Of a stretch of 64,000 nt of DNA, positions 1-8,506 are shown piece after piece; the first letter of the stretch is position 1, and each line of letters begins with the position of its first letter. Source of the stretch: Cyclobacteriaceae bacterium (lineage in GTDB: Bacteria > Bacteroidota > Bacteroidia > Cytophagales > Cyclobacteriaceae); NCBI GenBank assembly GCA_019694875.1, contig JAIBBC010000002.1:1141887-1205886 (forward strand), written 5' to 3'. The translations under genes and the position numbers were made by a program. Below the pieces are notes generated by a model. It ran no database searches. It worked only from the letters and a program-made list of their open reading frames with translations, and had not been told where the DNA came from.

Positions 1-486
1 CAATGACTCTGCTCTTACGAAATACGGATAGGATTGTGTGAGCATTCCCTGCTCAGAGAACAGCCTGCCAATGTTGTTTTGCGAATAGGCCAGTTCGGTT
101 GAGTCACCAGACGACCGCGCCTGCCTGCCGGCTTGTTCATAATATTCGTAGGCCCGAACGAGATTGCCTTTATAATAATGTGCGAGCCCTAGATAGTTCA
201 GTGTTTTGCTGTTGCTCTGGCCGAGGTGGTCGGAAAGGTCTAATGCAAGCTGTGCATAGCGGATCGTAGAATCGGGAAAGGCAGAGCGACATTCCCAGGC
301 AAGTTCATTGAGAAGGACGAGTTTCTTTTCGCCCTGGGTGGATGCAAGCAGTGTTCGGAGGGAGTCAATCTTCGAGATGTTCTGGGCTCCGGCAGGGAAA
401 GCAACAAGCACGGCAAGAATAAAAGATACTCTCACAGTAACGAGGCGTAAGCCGCTTCGACAGCACAGTGGTTGTAGCAGAGTCAT
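1..486 (-). CDS. TPR-repeat protein, 5' part only
   Basis: The first 162 codons of a gene that runs off the left edge. The start chosen is the ATG at 486. A hydrophobic stretch (VSFILAVLVAFPAGA) reads as a signal peptide or anchor. It is followed by a SKIDSLRTLL segment and helical repeats with the TPR pattern (LNYLGLAHYYKGN, AYEYYEQA, YSQNNIGRLFSEQG). In Bacteroidota such N-termini usually belong to TPR sensor histidine kinases or TPR-LuxR regulators, but the effector domain lies outside the window, so the function stays open. A TATCTTTG -7 element lies 17 nt upstream of the start. Confidence 0.75.
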   Translation of the reverse strand, partial: MTLLQPLCCRSGLRLVTVRVSFILAVLVAFPAGAQNISKIDSLRTLLASTQGEKKLVLLNELAWECRSAFPDSTIRYAQLALDLSDHLGQSNSKTLNYLGLAHYYKGNLVRAYEYYEQAGRQARSSGDSTELAYSQNNIGRLFSEQGMLTQSYPYFVRAESL

Positions 487-502
487 TAGAACGGGAGTCT
501 AC

Positions 503-510
503 CAAAGATA
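503..510 (-). promoter_or_regulatory. -7 promoter element of the TPR gene
   Basis: Reads TATCTTTG on the minus strand, an exact match to the Bacteroidota TAnnTTTG -7 element. It lies 17 nt before the ATG at 486, implying a very short leader. No clear -33 TTG is seen at the usual distance. The rest of 487-695 holds no gene or other structure that I can support. Confidence 0.45.
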
Positions 511-695
511 ATGAAGATACGATCTTTACCGGTTTTTACGTAGGTTAAATTGAACCGGTGAGTGAAAAATCATCATTATGATAGGAGTAACTCCCATACA
601 GATGCCACTGGCAGGCTAAAAGAGCAGGCTCCGCACTTTATTTGGCGCGTACCTTTTTGCGAATTAACCCGGGTAAAGGGTGACTGGAGTGGTTT

Positions 696-1151
696 TCAGG
701 ATAGTAATGTTACGGTTGCGTTCATCGTCACCTTCGATTTAACCGAGTTCGAGATCAGGCAATTAAGTTCTGATTTTTGGAGCACCCTCATGGCGCGGTC
801 GCGGTCCTTTTCATCGCGGATGGTGACAACAGGCTCCAGCACAACTTCCGACATCAGGAATTTTCCTTCGATCTGTTCGAGCTTGCCTTTCGCTCCGCAT
901 TCAAACGAAACAAAATCGAGTTTTGAATTTTCGGCTACCGCCAGAAAGGTTGTCATCAGGCAGCTGCTTACGGCCGCGGTGAACAAATGCTCGGGCGACC
1001 AAATACCCGGCATACCTTTCGGGAATTCCGGGGGAGTGGCCACTTCAATGCATCCGTCACCCGCCTTAACATTCTTTAGCTCAGGCGAACACATAATGCC
1101 CTTGCGGTCATTCCGCCAGGAAATGTTAACGGTATAAAAATGTGAGTCCAT
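696..1151 (-). CDS. OsmC family peroxiredoxin-like protein
   Basis: 151 aa, the usual length of OsmC/Ohr proteins, which reduce organic hydroperoxides and in some members act on persulfides with a reactive Cys pair. Both expected cysteines are visible: C64 in AAVSSCLMTTF and C131 in ELNCLISNS, the positions of the peroxidatic and resolving residues. The WSPEHLFTAA segment before C64 is the family's NPE(E/H)L(L/F) region. No signal peptide, so cytoplasmic. It is the last gene of a three-gene unit (DUF2892, rhodanese, osmC) with 4-nt gaps, driven from the Crp/Fnr-type promoter at 1711-1754. Substrate is not deducible; the rhodanese neighbour makes sulfane sulfur plausible. Confidence 0.9.
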   Translation of the reverse strand: MDSHFYTVNISWRNDRKGIMCSPELKNVKAGDGCIEVATPPEFPKGMPGIWSPEHLFTAAVSSCLMTTFLAVAENSKLDFVSFECGAKGKLEQIEGKFLMSEVVLEPVVTIRDEKDRDRAMRVLQKSELNCLISNSVKSKVTMNATVTLLS

Positions 1152-1155
1152 GGTA

Positions 1156-1467
1156 TTAGATTTTGTTTGTGAGGCTCATCCAGCCGCCACCGTTGTATAC
1201 CGATTGATATCCATTTCCGGTCAGCAGAGTTTTAGCCATTCCGCTGCGCATGCCCGATGCACAGCAGGTGATGATCGTTTTATTTTTATCAGGCAATCTG
1301 CCCAGGTTGTTCTTAAGCTGGTCGAGCGGAATGTTAACCGACCCTTTAATGTGCCCACCGCTATATTCTCCCTTTGAACGCACATCAAGAATAAGAGCAC
1401 CTTCTTTTACAAGCTGTGCGTAGTCCACCGACTTGATGCCAAGCATTCGTTTTATTACATCCACCAT
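1156..1467 (-). CDS. Single-domain rhodanese (sulfurtransferase)
   Basis: 103 aa single rhodanese domain. It has the LILDVRSKGEYSGGHIKG segment (DVR at 28-30) and an active loop CASGMR with catalytic C69 and R74; a second cysteine, C68, precedes it. Rhodaneses move sulfane sulfur from thiosulfate or persulfide donors to thiols. No signal peptide, so cytoplasmic. Sits 4 nt from both neighbours (DUF2892 upstream, OsmC downstream). A second rhodanese of the same size class lies at 8693-9025 under an equivalent promoter, which argues for a shared sulfur-related job. Confidence 0.9.
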   Translation of the reverse strand: MVDVIKRMLGIKSVDYAQLVKEGALILDVRSKGEYSGGHIKGSVNIPLDQLKNNLGRLPDKNKTIITCCASGMRSGMAKTLLTGNGYQSVYNGGGWMSLTNKI

Positions 1468-1471
1468 GTTG

Positions 1472-1690
1472 TTATTTTTTATCGTTCAGTTTTTTCCTCA
1501 GCGTGCTTAAGCCGAACGGAAGGTAAATAGGGCAGAAGCTGATGAGGCTGGTTAGCAAGAATGCAACCGAAGCTACGATCAGGATAATTCCCAGTGTGCC
1601 GGTCACTGTTCCTGTCGCATACAGGGCAATCATTACAACAGCCAGTATTGTGCGGATGATACGGTCGGCATTTCCCATGTTCTTTTTCAT
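1472..1690 (-). CDS. DUF2892 family inner-membrane protein
   Basis: 72 aa with two predicted membrane helices (IIRTILAVVMIALYATG and GIILIVASVAFLLTSLISF) and the CPIYLPFGLST tail of the DUF2892 (YgaP-like) family. In some proteins this domain is fused to rhodanese; here rhodanese is the next gene, 4 nt downstream, which is split-gene support for a joint function. I start at the ATG at 1690; a TTG two codons upstream (1696) is possible but less likely. First gene of the unit that follows the operator at 1741-1754, 50 nt upstream. Confidence 0.85.
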   Translation of the reverse strand: MKKNMGNADRIIRTILAVVMIALYATGTVTGTLGIILIVASVAFLLTSLISFCPIYLPFGLSTLRKKLNDKK

Positions 1691-1710
1691 AATCAATTGG
1701 TTTTGTTGTG

Positions 1711-1754
1711 TAAAGGTGCGCCCGGTGACGTTTTAATTCTGTAACCAAAGTCAC
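1711..1754 (-). promoter_or_regulatory. Crp/Fnr-type operator and -7 box before DUF2892-rhodanese-osmC
   Basis: On the minus strand the operator reads GTGACTTTGGTTAC (1754-1741), a GTGAC-N4-GTCAC palindrome with one mismatch. Exactly 22 bp downstream comes CACCTTTA (1718-1711), a TAnnTTTG-like -7 box. The same spacing occurs at 8011-8054 and 9043-9086. The operator centre falls near -41, as in class II Crp/Fnr activation. The likely regulator is the protein encoded at 9087-9740; that link is inferred. Confidence 0.75.
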
Positions 1755-1839
1755 CAAGGTGTTTTTGTTTGTGAAAACAAATGTAGAATGCCGCGTCAGC
1801 GGTTATTCCTGATGAAAATCAGTGGATACCGTGACTTTT

Positions 1840-2037
1840 TCAGCAGGTTTCACCCTTTTCCACACCTGCTTTTTCCAGGATTGATTCCAGCGGACAGAAT
1901 CTTGTGAAAGCCGATTGAAGCAGGTTCAATGCAACAAAGCCCGCAAGTATCAGCCATGCGGTATCGATAAAGTAGGCGAGCGAAACGCTCACGAGCACAA
2001 GCGTTCCTGCCACGCCTCTGATTATTCGTTCTCTCAT
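1840..2037 (-). CDS. Second DUF2892 family membrane protein
   Basis: 65 aa with two membrane helices (VAGTLVLVSVSLAYFI, AWLILAGFVALNLLQ) and a FTRFCPLESILEKAG tail, the classic DUF2892 ending with its single conserved Cys. Last gene of the long efflux unit, 21 nt after the small protein at 2059-2373. A paralogue in fold of the protein at 1472-1690 but of different sequence. Ends with GETC. Function unknown; the family recurs beside rhodaneses and sulfur or metal stress genes. Confidence 0.85.
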   Translation of the reverse strand: MRERIIRGVAGTLVLVSVSLAYFIDTAWLILAGFVALNLLQSAFTRFCPLESILEKAGVEKGETC

Positions 2038-2058
2038 ATTGATAATTTTAAACAGCGT

Positions 2059-2373
2059 TTATATTTCATGCGTAGACTTTTCAACCGGCATCATGAAGGC
2101 ACGCACGGGAAATCGCGTTTTGTGCGAATCATTATAGTCACGGATTAGTTGCAATGCGCGTGTTGCACTTGATTCGGTGGTAAAGCTGAACATAAACACC
2201 GAGTTGTACTGGTCGCGCGACCGCGCAAACCAGTTTCCGAGTAAGTTTTCATCTGCGGAATTTTTGAATCCGGTAGTTTCAGTTGCACTGAAAACGGTAA
2301 TGCCTGCCCGCTCAAGTATTTTGGCGACATCGGGCTGGTGTTCTTTCAGGCTGGTAACAAATAATAGTTTCAT
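2059..2373 (-). CDS. Small soluble protein of the efflux operon, family not recognised
   Basis: 104 aa, no signal peptide or membrane helix. Begins MKLLFVTSLKEHQPDVAKIL, then an AGITVFSATETTGFK segment and FMFSFTTESSATRALQLI. This beta-alpha-beta / alpha-beta pattern looks like a compact ferredoxin-like (PII- or DUF3240-like) fold, which is a guess from pattern only. It follows the RND permease gene by 4 nt, so the two are translated together; small ferredoxin-like regulators beside RND permeases are known for heavy-metal pumps. It could bind a ligand or modulate the pump. No closer assignment possible from the sequence. Confidence 0.7.
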   Translation of the reverse strand: MKLLFVTSLKEHQPDVAKILERAGITVFSATETTGFKNSADENLLGNWFARSRDQYNSVFMFSFTTESSATRALQLIRDYNDSHKTRFPVRAFMMPVEKSTHEI

Positions 2374-2377
2374 GACG

Positions 2378-5300
2378 TTATGCTTTTTTTGAGTTGCGCA
2401 TCATGCGGAAATAGATCAATGGCACAACCAGCAAGGTTAGAAATGTGGATGTGATGGTGCCGCCCATAAGTGAAATGGCAAGGCCTTGAAAAATCGGATC
2501 GAAGAGGATGATGACAGCGCCCAGCACCACGGCACCTGCTGTTAATAAAATAGGAGTGGTGCGTACTGCGCCAGCTTCGATGATGGCTTGTTTAAGCGGA
2601 ATGCCTTCGTTAAGCCGGATGTTGATGAAGTCGATCAGCAAAACCGAATTGCGAACCATGACTCCGGCAAGCGCAATAAAACCGATCATGGAAGTCGCTG
2701 TAAAGTAAGCTCCGAGCATCCAGTGACCGAATACAATACCAATGAGTGAAAGGGGGATCGCAGCCAGCATGACGAGCGGAACGCTGAAGTTCTGGAACCA
2801 GCCTACGATCAGGATGTAGATCAATACAATCACCACTGCGAATGCAATTCCCAGGTCGCGGAAAACCTCCAGCGTAATCTGCCATTCACCGTCCCACTTT
2901 AAGGTAAAGTTGTCTTCAAACTCGGGTTGATGATTGAACGATTCTTCCAGCACGTACCCTGGCGGCACTTCAATGTTTTTCAACTTGTCGGATATATCAA
3001 AAATGGCGTAGGCCGGGCTTTCCAAATCTCCCGCCAGATCAGCTGTGACAAAAACAACCCGCTTTTGATTTTTACGATAAATGCTTTTTTCTTTTAAGGC
3101 TTTGCGGATGGTTACGAGATTGCCCAGCGTCACAGATTCTCCCCGTTGGTTAACTACCGTCAGGCTACGTAAGTCCGACAGGCTTGATTTCTCATCGTCA
3201 CCAACCTGAAGTACGATCATGACTGGGTTGAACGTTACCGGGTTGTGCAATATACCCGCGGGCATGTCGGAGAGTGCAGCCTGAAGTACGGCATTTACCT
3301 GAGCGGGGGCCACACCCATACGCATGGCCCGGTCTTTATCTACCTCGAACAAATATTTAGTCTGGTCAGCTTCCACCATCCAGTCCACATCAACAACACC
3401 TTCCGTATGGGCGATCAATGTCTTCACCTGATCGGCTATTTTCAATTGCTGCTGGTAATCGGGCCCGTACACTTCGGCTACGAGCGTTGAAAGTACCGGG
3501 GGTCCGGGCGGAACTTCTACAAGCTTAACGTTGGCGTGATATTGGGCGGCAATTTGTTGAATACGTGGCCGCAGTTGTTTGGCGATGTCATGACTTTGAA
3601 TGCTTCGCTCGCCCTTGTGAACAAGGTTTACCTGAATATCAGCCACGTGTTCACCTGACCGCAGATCGTAGTGCCTGACCAGACCATTGAAACTGATGGG
3701 GCCTGATGTACCTACATAACCCTGGTAGTTTTTAATGAGTGGCTGTGCAGCGAGGTATTGCGTGATCTCTCGTGTAACCACCGCGGTGCGTTCGAGCGTA
3801 CTCCCTTCCGGCATATCAATCACAACCTGAAGCTCGTTCTTGTTGTCGAACGGAAGCATCTTAACGGCTACCCATTTTGTATAAAAGAATGAAACGGAAA
3901 TCAACAGGATAACCACCGTGCCGAGAATAAATGTCCATCGCTTCCAGCGTGTTTCGAGCATTGGGTTAATGAACGCCTTGTAGATTTTGTAAACTTTTGA
4001 TTCTTCCATGGCCGGGTGACTTTTGTCATCGTGCGATTCCTTCTCGCGCAAAAACAAGTACCCGAGGTAGGGGGTAAGCGTGAGCGCAACCACCAGCGAC
4101 AACAGCATAGCAATGCTGGCTCCGATTGGCATCGGACTCATATACGGCCCCATCATGCCCGAAACAAAAGCCATCGGTAACACGGCTGCGATTACCGTAA
4201 ACGTGGCGAGAATTGTTGGATTCCCAACTTCGTTGATGGCGAAAATAGCCGCTTGCAGGAATGGCAATCGTTTCATTTTGAAATGCCGGTGCATGTTCTC
4301 TGCGATGATGATGGAATCATCAACTACAATACCGGTTATAAACACCAGTGCGAAAAGCGTAATGCGGTTAAGCGTGTAGTCGAGAAAGTAATAGCTGAAA
4401 AGCGTGAGCGCGAACGTGACTGGCACAGAAAGGAAAACCACAAGCCCTCCGCGCCATCCCATAGCCAGCATTACGAATGCGGTAACGGCAATTATTGCAA
4501 CGAACAAGTGAAGCAGTAATTCCGACACTTTTTCAGAAGCGGTTTCTCCGTAGTTTCTTGTCTCCGTAACATGAACCTCGTCAGGAATTATTTCTTTTTT
4601 GAGATGATCAACTTTGGTGATGATGCGATGTGACAACTTCATGGCATCAGCGCCTTTTTTCTTGGCGATCGAAAGTGTAACCGCTGCATATTCGGAGGGA
4701 AAGTGATGTTTACTTGTGTCGCTCAGGCCGTATCCGAAATATGCATATTGAACAGGCTTTTCTGCGCCATCTTCAACCGTGGCTACCTGTTTCAGATAAA
4801 CCGGGTGCCCGTTGTTTGAACCGATAATCGCATTGCTTATATCTTCAGCAGAAATGAAGTAGCTACCGGCTTCTACTGAGAATGCGGTGTCGTGCGCGAT
4901 GAAGCGGCCGGCTGATAACTGCGCATTGTTCCCTTCTAGTTGATGACGGATGGTTAGGAAGTCGACATGATGTTGAGCCATTTTAGCTTTATCCAGTGTC
5001 ACCCGTATCTGGCGGCTTCGCCCGCCAATAATATTAACTGCAGCGACATCCGGAATTTTTTTGATCTCATGTGTGAGGGTCTGGCCCAACTGCTTCAGGT
5101 CATAGTCGGAGTAGGTTTCGCTCCAAAGCGTTAATCCCAAAACGGGCACGTCATCAATGGCGCGGGTCTTTACCAGCGGCAGCATAACACCGTCAGGCAT
5201 TTGATCCATATTCTTCATCAGCTCGTTGTAAAGTTTTACGAGCGAACGCTCAACATCTTCGCCTACATAGAATTGTACGATGATCATTGCCTGACCATCC

Positions 5301-5569
5301 ATGGATGTTGAGTACACATATTCAACACCTTTGATGTTTGAAATGATTTTTTCGAGGGGTTGTGCAACCCGGGCTTCAACCTCTCGGGGCGATGCGCCCG
5401 GGTATCGAAGAAATATATCCGCCATCGGAACATTGATCTGAGGTTCTTCTTCCCGGGGGATAAGCAGGGTGCTATAGGCTCCAATCAGCAAAAAGCCGAT
5501 CATCAACAAGATGGTGAGTTTCGAGTTGATAAATGCTTTCGCGATATTTCCTGACAAACCGTCTTTCAT
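2378..5569 (-). CDS. RND-family efflux permease (inner membrane)
   Basis: 1063 aa, the normal RND permease length, with the two-fold architecture of a helix, a large periplasmic loop, then a helix bundle. Visible landmarks: first helix LTILLMIGFLLIGAYSTL, IPREEEPQINVP at the porter start, the TM4 proton-relay pair in GIVVDDSIIIAE, and a second half starting near RWKRWTFILGTVVILL. Proton-driven export through the partner adaptor and TolC protein encoded just upstream. The EEEPQ motif and GIVVDDS place it among HAE/HME-type pumps that are hard to assign to a substrate. Third gene of the unit (gap 22 nt to the adaptor gene), under the operator at 8041-8054. Confidence 0.95.
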   Translation of the reverse strand: MKDGLSGNIAKAFINSKLTILLMIGFLLIGAYSTLLIPREEEPQINVPMADIFLRYPGASPREVEARVAQPLEKIISNIKGVEYVYSTSMDGQAMIIVQFYVGEDVERSLVKLYNELMKNMDQMPDGVMLPLVKTRAIDDVPVLGLTLWSETYSDYDLKQLGQTLTHEIKKIPDVAAVNIIGGRSRQIRVTLDKAKMAQHHVDFLTIRHQLEGNNAQLSAGRFIAHDTAFSVEAGSYFISAEDISNAIIGSNNGHPVYLKQVATVEDGAEKPVQYAYFGYGLSDTSKHHFPSEYAAVTLSIAKKKGADAMKLSHRIITKVDHLKKEIIPDEVHVTETRNYGETASEKVSELLLHLFVAIIAVTAFVMLAMGWRGGLVVFLSVPVTFALTLFSYYFLDYTLNRITLFALVFITGIVVDDSIIIAENMHRHFKMKRLPFLQAAIFAINEVGNPTILATFTVIAAVLPMAFVSGMMGPYMSPMPIGASIAMLLSLVVALTLTPYLGYLFLREKESHDDKSHPAMEESKVYKIYKAFINPMLETRWKRWTFILGTVVILLISVSFFYTKWVAVKMLPFDNKNELQVVIDMPEGSTLERTAVVTREITQYLAAQPLIKNYQGYVGTSGPISFNGLVRHYDLRSGEHVADIQVNLVHKGERSIQSHDIAKQLRPRIQQIAAQYHANVKLVEVPPGPPVLSTLVAEVYGPDYQQQLKIADQVKTLIAHTEGVVDVDWMVEADQTKYLFEVDKDRAMRMGVAPAQVNAVLQAALSDMPAGILHNPVTFNPVMIVLQVGDDEKSSLSDLRSLTVVNQRGESVTLGNLVTIRKALKEKSIYRKNQKRVVFVTADLAGDLESPAYAIFDISDKLKNIEVPPGYVLEESFNHQPEFEDNFTLKWDGEWQITLEVFRDLGIAFAVVIVLIYILIVGWFQNFSVPLVMLAAIPLSLIGIVFGHWMLGAYFTATSMIGFIALAGVMVRNSVLLIDFINIRLNEGIPLKQAIIEAGAVRTTPILLTAGAVVLGAVIILFDPIFQGLAISLMGGTITSTFLTLLVVPLIYFRMMRNSKKA

Positions 5570-5591
5570 ATTGATTTATCTATTAATAAGA

Positions 5592-6671
5592 TTAATTGGA
5601 CTTTACCTGTACGGGAATACCGTTATACAGTTTACTGCCGGCAGATGCAATGAACGGCTCAGTCGGATTCAGGCCGGATAACACTTCAACCTGATTATTA
5701 AATGTTCGCCCCAACCGGATCCAACGGATCATGGCGGTTTTACTTTCGCTGATGGTATACAATCCTGCCAATTGATCTTTGTAAATAATTGCTGAGGCTG
5801 GAACCAGTACGCTGGCAGCGCTTGATCCGGGCACGGAGAAAAATACCGTTGCCGACATTCCGGGATAAAGAACACCCTTCCCGGTTGAAAGACTGATGGT
5901 TACTGCATAATGTCCGCCACTGTTGCTGGAAGAAGGACTGATTTCGGATATGGTGCCGGTTATTTTTTTGGACATGGATTTCAGAAGAATCATGACTTCC
6001 ATGCCGGTTCTTAATTTTGCGATGTCGGTTTCTGTTACCGAAGTAGTTACCTCGTAGTTTCCATTTTTCTCGAGCACAAGCAAAGGCATTCCGGGATTGG
6101 CCATGCTGCCCTCATCTGCCAGTTTTTGAGTAACCACACCTGAGAAAGGTGCGGCAAGCTGAGTATAGCTGAGCATCGATTCCGTTTCACGTTGCAGTTG
6201 CCGGGCAGATTCTGTCTTGGCTGTCAGCGACTGAACACGCAGGGTCATGTTCTCAAGTTCTTTTTCAGAAGCGCTTTGCTGTTTATATAACGCCTTGTAT
6301 CGATCCAAATCCTTTTGCGCATCGGTTAATGCAGCCTCAGCTTCCGACACCATGGCTTTAGCTTGAGCTTTTTTAGCAAGAATGTCGGTGTTGCTTATAG
6401 ATATGAGAAGCTGACCTTTCGTTACGGCATCGCCCGGCTTCACATGAAATGCCTGAATAAATCCCATCACCCGGGTGCTGAGCATAGCGGTTTCACTTGC
6501 CACAACCTGTCCGCTGGCGGTTATAGTTTGTGTGATATTGACTTGTGGTAGTGCAATTTGTACGCTAACAGGCTGCTGTTCGTTCTGCCGGTCGGTTCGC
6601 TCGTTCGAACAGCCGGTGATCATCCCAAGCACAATAAGAATTGTAACTGTTTTTACAGAATATGATTTCAT
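5592..6671 (-). CDS. RND periplasmic adaptor (membrane fusion lipoprotein)
   Basis: 359 aa. Lipoprotein signal with lipobox IT-G-C (C21), so anchored to the inner membrane facing the periplasm. Then the HlyD-type layout: biotinyl-lipoyl half (ETAMLSTRVMGFIQAFHV), alpha-helical hairpin (about 95-160, AKAMVSEAEAALTDAQKDL onwards), second lipoyl half (LAAPFSGVVTQ), beta-barrel and membrane-proximal domain. Bridges the permease (2378-5569) and the TolC protein (6681-7988), which lies 9 nt upstream. Length and order fit an RND adaptor. Confidence 0.93.
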   Translation of the reverse strand: MKSYSVKTVTILIVLGMITGCSNERTDRQNEQQPVSVQIALPQVNITQTITASGQVVASETAMLSTRVMGFIQAFHVKPGDAVTKGQLLISISNTDILAKKAQAKAMVSEAEAALTDAQKDLDRYKALYKQQSASEKELENMTLRVQSLTAKTESARQLQRETESMLSYTQLAAPFSGVVTQKLADEGSMANPGMPLLVLEKNGNYEVTTSVTETDIAKLRTGMEVMILLKSMSKKITGTISEISPSSSNSGGHYAVTISLSTGKGVLYPGMSATVFFSVPGSSAASVLVPASAIIYKDQLAGLYTISESKTAMIRWIRLGRTFNNQVEVLSGLNPTEPFIASAGSKLYNGIPVQVKSN

Positions 6672-6680
6672 GGCAGGTAT

Positions 6681-7988
6681 TTACAGATTCGGGGTTGTTG
6701 TTAAAAAGCTCAGATAAGCTTGTGTTATGATGAGTTGTGCTTGTGCCTGAGCCTGGCCAAGCTCTTGCTGAGCCATCATTGTCTGGGCTTGCAGCAGTTC
6801 GGTGGTGGTTATCAGACCTTGTGCGTACCGGTTTTGCATCAGGCGAAATACTTCCTTCGCTTGTGCACTGGCAAGGGTTTGCTGGTTCACAAGATTTTGG
6901 GTATCCTGAAGTTGACGAGTTGTTTTCGAAAGCTCCAGTTGTGCCTGTGCCTTTTGAAATTCCAATTCACGTGCGGCTTTGTCCCTTTCGATGCGTTGAT
7001 TGGAAATTCTGTGATGTGTGGCCGTTCCATTGAAAACAGTCCACGAGAGTTGTGCGCCAATCAGGTAAGCATCCGATCCAAAACCAAACGCCCCGGAGTC
7101 GTTAAACATGAATTCTCCAAATGCATTCAGCTTGGGAGCATACGTCATTTTGTTCGACTTAAGTATGTTTTCCCGCGCCTGAACAGCGGCTTGCATGGCA
7201 GCAAAGTCCGCCCGGTTTTCCGGGATACTTTCCCTGCTTGAGCCCGGTTGGTTGTAAGCCAGCGTGTCCGTTTCATAAACTGTTCCCGGCTGCATGCCCA
7301 TCAGCAATCCGAGATAATCGGATGCATTCTGAACGTTGCTGTTTGCTTCAGCCAGTTTGCTTTCGAGGTTGGCAACCTGTACCTGTACTTGCAGAATGTC
7401 CGATTGCTGTAAATATCCCTGTTCGAAGCGATGTTGGGTTGAAAGGGCTACAGCTTTCGCTGAAATAACAGCTTGCTCCATCACCGCCACCGCGCGATGC
7501 GAAAGTTGCAGTTGCGCATAAGCCTTCTCCAGTTCGAACGCAACATACTGCCGGGTACGCTGATGTTTGAATAGCAAGGCTTCTGCCTGTTTGCCGGCTG
7601 CCTGCCGTTGGTAGATCAAATCTAAATTTATGATTGGCTGCTGTAGTTCAATTTTTGTCATAAAGTTTTGAGTGCCGGAAGGGTTATTAAGCAGCGCAGG
7701 ATTGAAGTCGGAAGCGGTAATGGCCTGTTGCTGAAGTTTTAACCCGAATGCGTTCAGCGGATTATTGGTGGTTATAGCTGTGTAACTAACATTAACCTGT
7801 GGAAGGAACACCGCCTGGGTTTGTTTGAACTGAGCGCGAGACGCATCTGCCTCCAGTTGAGATAATTTTATGGACTGGTTATTTTTCTGGGCTGCATCCA
7901 GTGCCTCTTGTAGCGTGAGATGAGTCGTCTGGCCATTTGCCCATACCGGTATGAGTAAAATGAGAATGCCTCGAAGTAAGTTATTCAT
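6681..7988 (-). CDS. TolC-family outer-membrane efflux channel
   Basis: 435 aa from the ATG at 7988, which places a clean signal peptide (LLRGILILLIPVWANG) at the N-terminus; an in-frame extension to 8090 has no merit, because it would swallow the promoter. Two repeated OEP halves are visible, each opening with a long coiled-coil helix (LTLQEALDAAQKNNQSIKLSQ; later AQLELSKTTRQLQDTQNL). Contains many Gln/Ala heptads. Forms the trimeric outer-membrane tunnel for the adaptor and permease encoded downstream. First gene of the efflux unit; the operator sits 52 nt before the start. Confidence 0.93.
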   Translation of the reverse strand: MNNLLRGILILLIPVWANGQTTHLTLQEALDAAQKNNQSIKLSQLEADASRAQFKQTQAVFLPQVNVSYTAITTNNPLNAFGLKLQQQAITASDFNPALLNNPSGTQNFMTKIELQQPIINLDLIYQRQAAGKQAEALLFKHQRTRQYVAFELEKAYAQLQLSHRAVAVMEQAVISAKAVALSTQHRFEQGYLQQSDILQVQVQVANLESKLAEANSNVQNASDYLGLLMGMQPGTVYETDTLAYNQPGSSRESIPENRADFAAMQAAVQARENILKSNKMTYAPKLNAFGEFMFNDSGAFGFGSDAYLIGAQLSWTVFNGTATHHRISNQRIERDKAARELEFQKAQAQLELSKTTRQLQDTQNLVNQQTLASAQAKEVFRLMQNRYAQGLITTTELLQAQTMMAQQELGQAQAQAQLIITQAYLSFLTTTPNL

Positions 7989-8010
7989 GTGCTGGAAAAA
8001 TAATATGCTG

Positions 8011-8054
8011 TAAAAGTATTGAGGGAGCGAACGATCAACTGTGACTACAGTCAC
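8011..8054 (-). promoter_or_regulatory. Crp/Fnr-type operator and -7 box before the efflux operon
   Basis: On the minus strand GTGACTGTAGTCAC (8054-8041) is a perfect GTGAC-N4-GTCAC palindrome. Then 22 bp downstream comes TACTTTTA (8018-8011), a TAnnTTTG-like -7 box; a TTG two bases past the operator sits at the -33 position. Same geometry as at 1711-1754 and 9043-9086. Confidence 0.78.
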
Positions 8055-8073
8055 GCTGATCAGGAATTGCAAG

Positions 8074-8098
8074 AAAAAGACAGAGTTCACGCTCTGCC
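8074..8098 (-). terminator. Rho-independent terminator after the DUF983 gene
   Basis: Minus-strand stem GGCAGAG / CTCTGTC with one mismatch, loop CGTGAA, followed by TTTTTC. It closes the unit 9025-8126 and separates it from the efflux promoter at 8011-8054. Confidence 0.6.
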
Positions 8099-8125
8099 TT
8101 GTATGATATCTGTATTCACCGGAGG

Positions 8126-8506
8126 TTACGCTTTATCGAACCGGGAATCGTACCGCACGAAGAAGTTCAAATAGATCGTTCGTGACAGACGCAATGTGAC
8201 CGGAAACAGTATGATTACGGCACCAATGATTGAATACATGTATACGAACATGTCAGGATTGAAAAGAACCCGTAAGGCTACATACACCGTTGTAAACAGT
8301 GCTACCTGCAACGCATAGCTCACGTACATGGCACCAGAGTAAAATGCCGGTTCAAGTTCGAACCGCTGACCGCAGTGTGAACACTTTTCAGGCATTTGAG
8401 TGAAGCGTTTTAAGTTGTACGCCCCGGCCTCAAACAAGTCTCCGTGCTGACATCGCGGGCATTTTTGATAAATAATGCTGTATAGTTTATTACCTCTTGG
8501 AAGCAT
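8126..8506 (-). CDS. DUF983 family zinc-ribbon membrane protein
   Basis: 126 aa from the ATG at 8506 (an upstream ATG at 8545 is possible but lies deeper in the previous gene). Starts with a CPRC...CSHC pair of CxxC motifs about 29 residues apart, the zinc ribbon typical of DUF983, then two membrane helices (YALQVALFTTVYVALRVL and YSIIGAVIILFPVTL). Family function is unknown; members occur beside cytochrome oxidase and metal or sulfur stress genes. Overlaps the previous gene by 17 nt, so translation is coupled. Last gene of the rhodanese-led unit. Confidence 0.85.
   Translation of the reverse strand: MLPRGNKLYSIIYQKCPRCQHGDLFEAGAYNLKRFTQMPEKCSHCGQRFELEPAFYSGAMYVSYALQVALFTTVYVALRVLFNPDMFVYMYSIIGAVIILFPVTLRLSRTIYLNFFVRYDSRFDKA

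Noticed and set aside
562-1137. 191-codon plus-strand frame opposite osmC
   Set aside because: It mirrors the OsmC gene, which has both catalytic Cys and normal length; the plus-strand protein has no family features.
1829-1842. A fourth Crp/Fnr site (GTGACTTTTTCAGC)
   Set aside because: Only the left half matches, there is no YACYTTTR box 22 bp away, and it does not precede a gene start.
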